DNA from: Azolla caroliniana
Taxonomy: Eukaryota > Polypodiophyta
Length of the DNA: 64,000 bases
Assembly: GCA_043228905.1 (NCBI GenBank)
Contig: JBHGNT010000011.1
Location: forward strand, 21,018,001 to 21,082,000
Reading direction: 5' to 3'
Notes under the pieces: generated by a model
The model's database searches: none
Told to the model about the DNA's origin: nothing
What the model saw: only the letters and a program-made list of their open reading frames with translations
Position numbers and translations under genes: made by a program
In this document: positions 59,789-64,000 of the stretch, piece after piece
How positions within the stretch are numbered: the stretch's first letter is position 1
Layout of the letters: each line of letters opens with the position of its first letter

Positions 59789-61060
59789 CTAAGAAGGGGT
59801 ATTCATATGTTGAAGCACAAAGTCTCTATGTGTTAATAAAGCATACACATATGAGCTCAACCTTCTAGGTGGTGTCTTAAGTATGGATCTTAAGTTATCA
59901 CTCCCTCTTAGTATGTCGACATATCTTGAACGAATTGCACTATATGTCAAGCATGTGAAGAGCAAGTGACTTTCATCCTCTACCATGCCTTCATTGCATA
60001 CTTTACATGTCTTCAAATTCATTACATTTTGATGCCATGATGCAACTTCAATACCTAACTTGTGAGATCGAGTGCGAAGTAGTGTAAGGGCTCTACGAGC
60101 ATTGCTACTCATATTAGTAATGAGATAAGGTTGGATACGATCAATAGACATTCTTGCTTTATATTGAGACCAACATTCAGGGTTGACATTTGCAATTTAG
60201 TATTCTAGCTGTGTCCTCTTAGCATCCTCCCACGTAATCCTTAATGATTCCACCAACCTTTCCTCAATCATTACATATTGCATAACATTGCTTAAAAGCT
60301 CTAAAAGATCATCCACACCCCATCTTCTAAACCATTTCTTTATGTCAACAACCCAACCAGATGAGAGAATCTTACTTTTATGATTCTTTTTAGCTTACAT
60401 CCAACATTCCAAGAAAGATATGGTAATCGATGATTCACATATTCTTGACTTTTGTAATGTATTTATATACTCTTTGGAGTGCCAATAGTTCCATGGGTCG
60501 AATACCCGTTTCCAAGAGCATAACCTGGTAAGAGGTAGTGCATTTAACTCATAATTGCCTCCTTAAAAACATCTTTTGAATTTTCTCAATCTCGTTCCAT
60601 GCATTAAGAGAGATGGTGCCACCCCATACTTCTACTCCATAAAGCAATACTTGAGTTACCATGGCATTGAACAACATTAATTTTACTTCCCATCCACAAG
60701 TATCACTTTGGTTGCATTGATTCTCCAAAAGGTAATATGATTTCCAACTGGCTTGGAGTCTAGAATCAAAGCATACACTCCATTTATTTGTGGCGGGTAC
60801 ATCAATACCAAGATATTTAAAGCTTTTAACAAATTGTATATGTTCACCTTTATATGTGAGCATAGGGTAATGATGAGGTTGGATGGTTTGCATTACCATC
60901 ATTTTTGTTTTCTCCACATTCACTGCTAGTCCACTACTATGGCAAAATTCTTCTAATACCCCAAGTAAATGTTGCATACTATCAACATCATATGAAAAGA
61001 GTACCACATCATCTGCATATAGAAGCAATAAGATAACATGTTACATCAAATTGGGGCCAT
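59789..61060 (-). pseudogene. LINE (non-LTR retrotransposon) reverse-transcriptase relic
   Basis: The minus-strand block 60549-61028 opens with LLYADDVVLFS, the catalytic YADD motif of non-LTR reverse transcriptases. It continues with LEEFCHSSGLAVNVEKTKMM, SFKYLGIDVP and LYGVEVWGG, all LINE-typical. Frame breaks follow, then 59789-60151 with CKVCNEGMVEDESHLLFTC, a C-x2-C-x6-7-H-x4-C RVT-type zinc-binding motif. The 5' part (endonuclease and RT palm start) is missing before about 61060, so it is 5'-truncated, as is usual for LINEs. An ATTAGA repeat near 59691-59712 may be the element's tail. Confidence 0.88.
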
Positions 61061-61175
61061 TCCATCCTTCTTCTCTTGCAACCTTATTCGCCACTTCTTC
61101 TAATTTATCAATACATAAGCCAAAGAGAGAGAGGGAGGGAGAGGTGAGAAAATTGGGATTCAAACCCAAGACATA

Positions 61176-61533
61176 TACAATATTAGCACAACTTACTACC
61201 AAGGTGAGCAAATTTTATTATAATAACAAAAGGAATACGTATTTTCCCGTTCTCAAACGTATTCATTTCGAAACGTTTGTATGCTTGCAGAAACGCATTT
61301 ATTACGTTCTAAATTTGGAAGTACTAGCTATTGGTAATAGAATTAAAATTAATAACATTTACGATATTACCACACCAATTTACTACCAGGATGAGCTAAT
61401 TTGATTATAAAAACAAAAGGAACACATATTTTCCCGTTCTCAAACGTATTCATTTCGAAACGTTTGTATTACAATTTATGTTCTAAATTTGGAACTACTA
61501 GCTATTGGTAATAGAATTAAAAATGAATAACAT
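61176..61533. repeat. Tandem duplication, about 184-bp offset
   Basis: Two copies share TATTA(G/C)CACA, TTTCCCGTTCTCAAACGTAT, TCATTTCGAAACGTTTGTAT, GTTCTAAATTTGGAA(G/C)TACT and AGCTATTGGTAATAGAATTA. The second copy has an internal deletion. Confidence 0.88.
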
Positions 61534-61621
61534 ATAGAAGCTAAGGCCTTTATTCACATGGAGAGAGTAAACTATTGAAATGACAACTTATTAATAACCA
61601 AGATAAAGAAAGGAAGAGGGA

Positions 61622-62422
61622 ATGCTAGGCAAGCAAATCCCATTTTTTCAGTACTCGGTAAAAATGGGTAGAGAATTGCTAAGGAAGTGTGTGGTTGTTA
61701 CACCGGCAACATGTAAATTTTGGAACTTGGGTAATGTACGACACTCTTGGTTAAATGCTTATTGGAAATGGCTATGGGCCATGCAAATTCCTAGAAAAGT
61801 CGTCTTGTTTAGATGGTTGTTGGTACATTATGGCACCCCTGTGAAGTCATGGATGAAGGGGCATTGCCATGATTTAAAATGTGACAATTGTGGTTTTGCC
61901 AATGAAACGGTGCACCATGTTTTATGGGTATGTCCTATAGCTAGAGCAGTATGGAAAAGAGTGTTGAGAATTTTGTATCCTATTTATGGTAAACAGGTAT
62001 ACACATGGGGTTTTGTGAGATGGGGAAGGTTGGCTGAAGAAATACAGAATTATGAAAGGGATTGTGTTGAAATTCTTCTCCTCTCTAATGGAAGACATGT
62101 GTTGGAGGCCTCTTATACTACACTAATCCATTGTTTGGAAGAAGACAAGGTTTGGTCTACTATATCTTCTTTAGTAGTTTGGATGTTATGGAAGGCAAGA
62201 TGTAAGTGTGTATTTCAGAATGTCAAACCGAATGCGGTTGAGTTAGTCAAGGAGATATGGTTGATGCTCCTGCATACTCTAAGAGGTCAATATGAGGCAA
62301 TACATGGTGAACATGATGTTGTGTTTCACAAGCAACAACAATTTCGAGAAATTTGGAAAAAGGCAGAGGTCTTCACCTATTTTGGGGACAGAATAAACTG
62401 GAGATATGCTCCACCAAGATGA
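61622..62422 (+). CDS. Intact ORF with reverse-transcriptase-type zinc-binding motif
   Basis: 266 codons with no interruption. Residues about 55-110 (IPRKVVLFRWLLVHYGTPV, CDNCGFANETVHHVLWVC) match the RVT zinc-binding domain found at the C-terminus of plant LINE polyproteins: C-x2-C-x6-H-x4-C. A Trp- and Leu-rich region (VVWMLWKARCKCVF) typical of these C-terminal regions follows. There is no reverse transcriptase upstream on this strand; the neighbouring LINE relic is on the other strand and encodes a different version of this domain. It is most likely a 5'-truncated LINE fragment; domestication cannot be excluded because the frame is open. The ATG used is simply the first in the frame. Confidence 0.7.
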   Translation: MLGKQIPFFQYSVKMGRELLRKCVVVTPATCKFWNLGNVRHSWLNAYWKWLWAMQIPRKVVLFRWLLVHYGTPVKSWMKGHCHDLKCDNCGFANETVHHVLWVCPIARAVWKRVLRILYPIYGKQVYTWGFVRWGRLAEEIQNYERDCVEILLLSNGRHVLEASYTTLIHCLEEDKVWSTISSLVVWMLWKARCKCVFQNVKPNAVELVKEIWLMLLHTLRGQYEAIHGEHDVVFHKQQQFREIWKKAEVFTYFGDRINWRYAPPR

Positions 62423-63530
62423 CTTTTTCCGCTCCCTGTCTTGGAAAGACCATGCATGACGGTTTCCATTACTAGACATGTCGATTTATGTGGGTTGGAG
62501 GGTTGTAATAGATTGTATGGATACTTTGTAGCCTTTGGGCATCTTTTCCATAGTATGAACTATACGTGCATTCACATTCACGAATGTTTCAATCATTCGC
62601 ATAAGAAAAACACCTTAAAAGAATGATAAATACCATACTTTTGGATTAACTATTTATTATGAGGTAAATAAACCTAAAAAATGGGAAAAAAACATTTTAA
62701 AAATGGGGGAAAAAACAAAAAAAAAACACAATAATTTTTTGAATAACATTCGCATTCGTTTTCTAACATAGGAAAACGAATGTTATGCTAGACAAACACG
62801 AATTTTACGTACTATGATCTTTTCATTAATACCATGGTGAATCTTGACTTTAAAACAAAAAAAACAAAAAAAAAAGGAAAAGGGATAAAGATAATACGTT
62901 ATTGAGAAATCAAGTCTCAAATTACAAAGCCGATCATGTAACACAATGGAAATTAACTATGAATCCTACAAAGAGAAGCTCAATGAATTAAATAGGAATA
63001 AATAAGTGTTTGTTACCATTGGTTTTACTCTCTCTCCCATGTTTGAATGAGATTCATTAAACAAGTGTCCACATCCTTGGAAAATGTGTGCACATGGTAC
63101 CATTGGAAGCTTATACTTGATGCCACATGTAAATTATATACATTGAAGGGTTATTTTCTTTATCTAGTGTTAGTATGGAATACTTAGCACGATGACATGG
63201 GAGAATCAATCCTTAAGAGCGTGAAGATTGATATACTATGGAGGGGGTAGAACAACATTTTGGCATAACATATCACTCACCTTTGGAGGCTACTAATGTT
63301 ATATGCTACACATCCCACTATTCCCAAGGCATCTCATGCAATATGACTCATCTTTTGTGATCAAAGGTGACTTGTTTGTTTGTTACTACAGTCTCGTCGT
63401 TTTAATAATAGTACCTATCTAATAGAACAACCACACATTTGTGACAATGTGAGACAGGGAATCATAATACTATCAACGAATCTATTCTTATTCTTCGTTT
63501 TTTACAACCTTTCAACCTAGGCAGATACAT
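62423..63530. other. Intergenic, no gene recognised
   Basis: Homopolymer A tracts around 62680-62740 and 62850-62880, otherwise featureless AT-rich sequence. The A-tracts could be the tail of the preceding LINE-derived fragment. Confidence 0.5.
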
Positions 63531-64000
63531 CTATGGATGGACGCTATAAGCTTGTTCACGGAGGGTGTTGCTAGATGGCAAACACATGAGAGAGGATATG
63601 GCATCGATGAACTCAGCACGCGTGGGCGAAGGTGGAAGGGGACCTATCCCCATCTCGAGAACGTGCACAAGGCTCCAACAATTGGTGCGTTGGTCAAGCA
63701 ACTGGGGCCAACCAATGATGGGGACACCTAAGGTGATGGTCTCAAGGGTCGAGTTCCAACCGCAATGCATAAGGAAGCCACCGATAGATGGGTGTGAAAG
63801 CACTTGAACTTGGGGTACCCATTTGACCACTTTCCCATAAACGTGTAAACCAACAAGTTGAGCTACAATTTCATTAGTGAGGGTTGCAATACCATGCAAG
63901 ACCCAAAGGAAGGGTTGGCTCGAGTGCAGCATGAGGGCGGCTGCTAATTCTACGGCTTCACGGGGCATAAATTCATATAGGCTGCCCATAGATATGTATA
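63531..64000 (-). CDS. UDP-glycosyltransferase, C-terminal part, cut by window edge
   Basis: Family 1 UGT that transfers sugar from UDP-sugar to small metabolites in the cytosol. The frame is open to the right edge (YISMGSLYEFMP, like the V-x-S-x-G-S motif), so the N-terminal acceptor-binding half is outside. The PSPG donor-binding box is present: WVPQVQVLSHPSIGGF, then HCGWNSTLETITLGVPIIG and WPQLLDQRTN; the last positions DQ are the usual donor contacts. The protein ends soon after (LREQAYSVHP, stop at 63531), about 50-60 residues short of normal. The Asp/Glu-rich C-terminal helix is therefore missing, which suggests a truncated or pseudogenised copy, or an intron I cannot see. Subfamily not determined. 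Confidence 0.85.
   Translation of the reverse strand, partial: YISMGSLYEFMPREAVELAAALMLHSSQPFLWVLHGIATLTNEIVAQLVGLHVYGKVVKWVPQVQVLSHPSIGGFLMHCGWNSTLETITLGVPIIGWPQLLDQRTNCWSLVHVLEMGIGPLPPSPTRAEFIDAISSLMCLPSSNTLREQAYSVHP

Overview
This window is nuclear DNA of a flowering plant. It is AT-rich, has multi-exon genes with GT-AG introns of up to several kilobases, (GA)n/(CT)n tracts and telo-boxes near gene starts, and plant-type transposable elements (Ty1/copia, MULE/FAR1-like, LINE). Several families are plant-specific or plant-typed: the plant PI-PLC architecture, an EMSY-LIKE protein, a pectin acetylesterase and a UDP-glycosyltransferase. The species cannot be fixed from the sequence alone.

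Layout, left to right. (1) About 760-3400, minus: an unidentified multi-exon gene, possibly degenerate at its 5' end. (2) 6876-11548, minus: a nine-exon phosphoinositide-specific phospholipase C. (3) 15057-16736, minus: intronless translation initiation factor eIF3d, with telo-boxes just upstream. (4) 23049-36429, plus: a PHD-finger protein gene whose third intron (7.6 kb) contains a 5.85 kb Ty1/copia element in antisense orientation. That element sits inside an older dispersed repeat. (5) 39564-45837, plus: a ten-exon EMSY-LIKE (ENT plus Tudor/Agenet-type) chromatin gene. (6) 47757-54190, minus: a twelve-exon membrane-anchored pectin acetylesterase. (7) 55.1-62.4 kb: a transposon graveyard. 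It has two inverted MULE/FAR1-like relics that share an internal hairpin, a LINE reverse-transcriptase relic, and an intact 266-codon reading frame with an RVT-type zinc-binding motif. (8) 63531 to the right edge, minus: the C-terminal part of a UDP-glycosyltransferase that appears prematurely truncated.

The genes do not form a pathway; this is ordinary plant gene order. For the four multi-exon genes I resolved (PLC, PHD, EML, PAE), the exon models were built by hand. Every junction uses GT-AG, the phases are consistent, and the summed lengths are multiples of three (1947, 1563, 1485 and 1338 nt).

The most unusual signals are these: a near-identical 271-bp tandem triplication inside the copia reverse transcriptase; an exonic duplication that lengthens the PLC X-Y linker and turned a former splice-donor region into coding sequence; a 59-bp duplication that copies the EML exon-1 splice donor; the paired hairpin-bearing MULE relics; and nested insertion of copia into a dispersed repeat family found at several other places in the window. 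I see no wholly new biological system.
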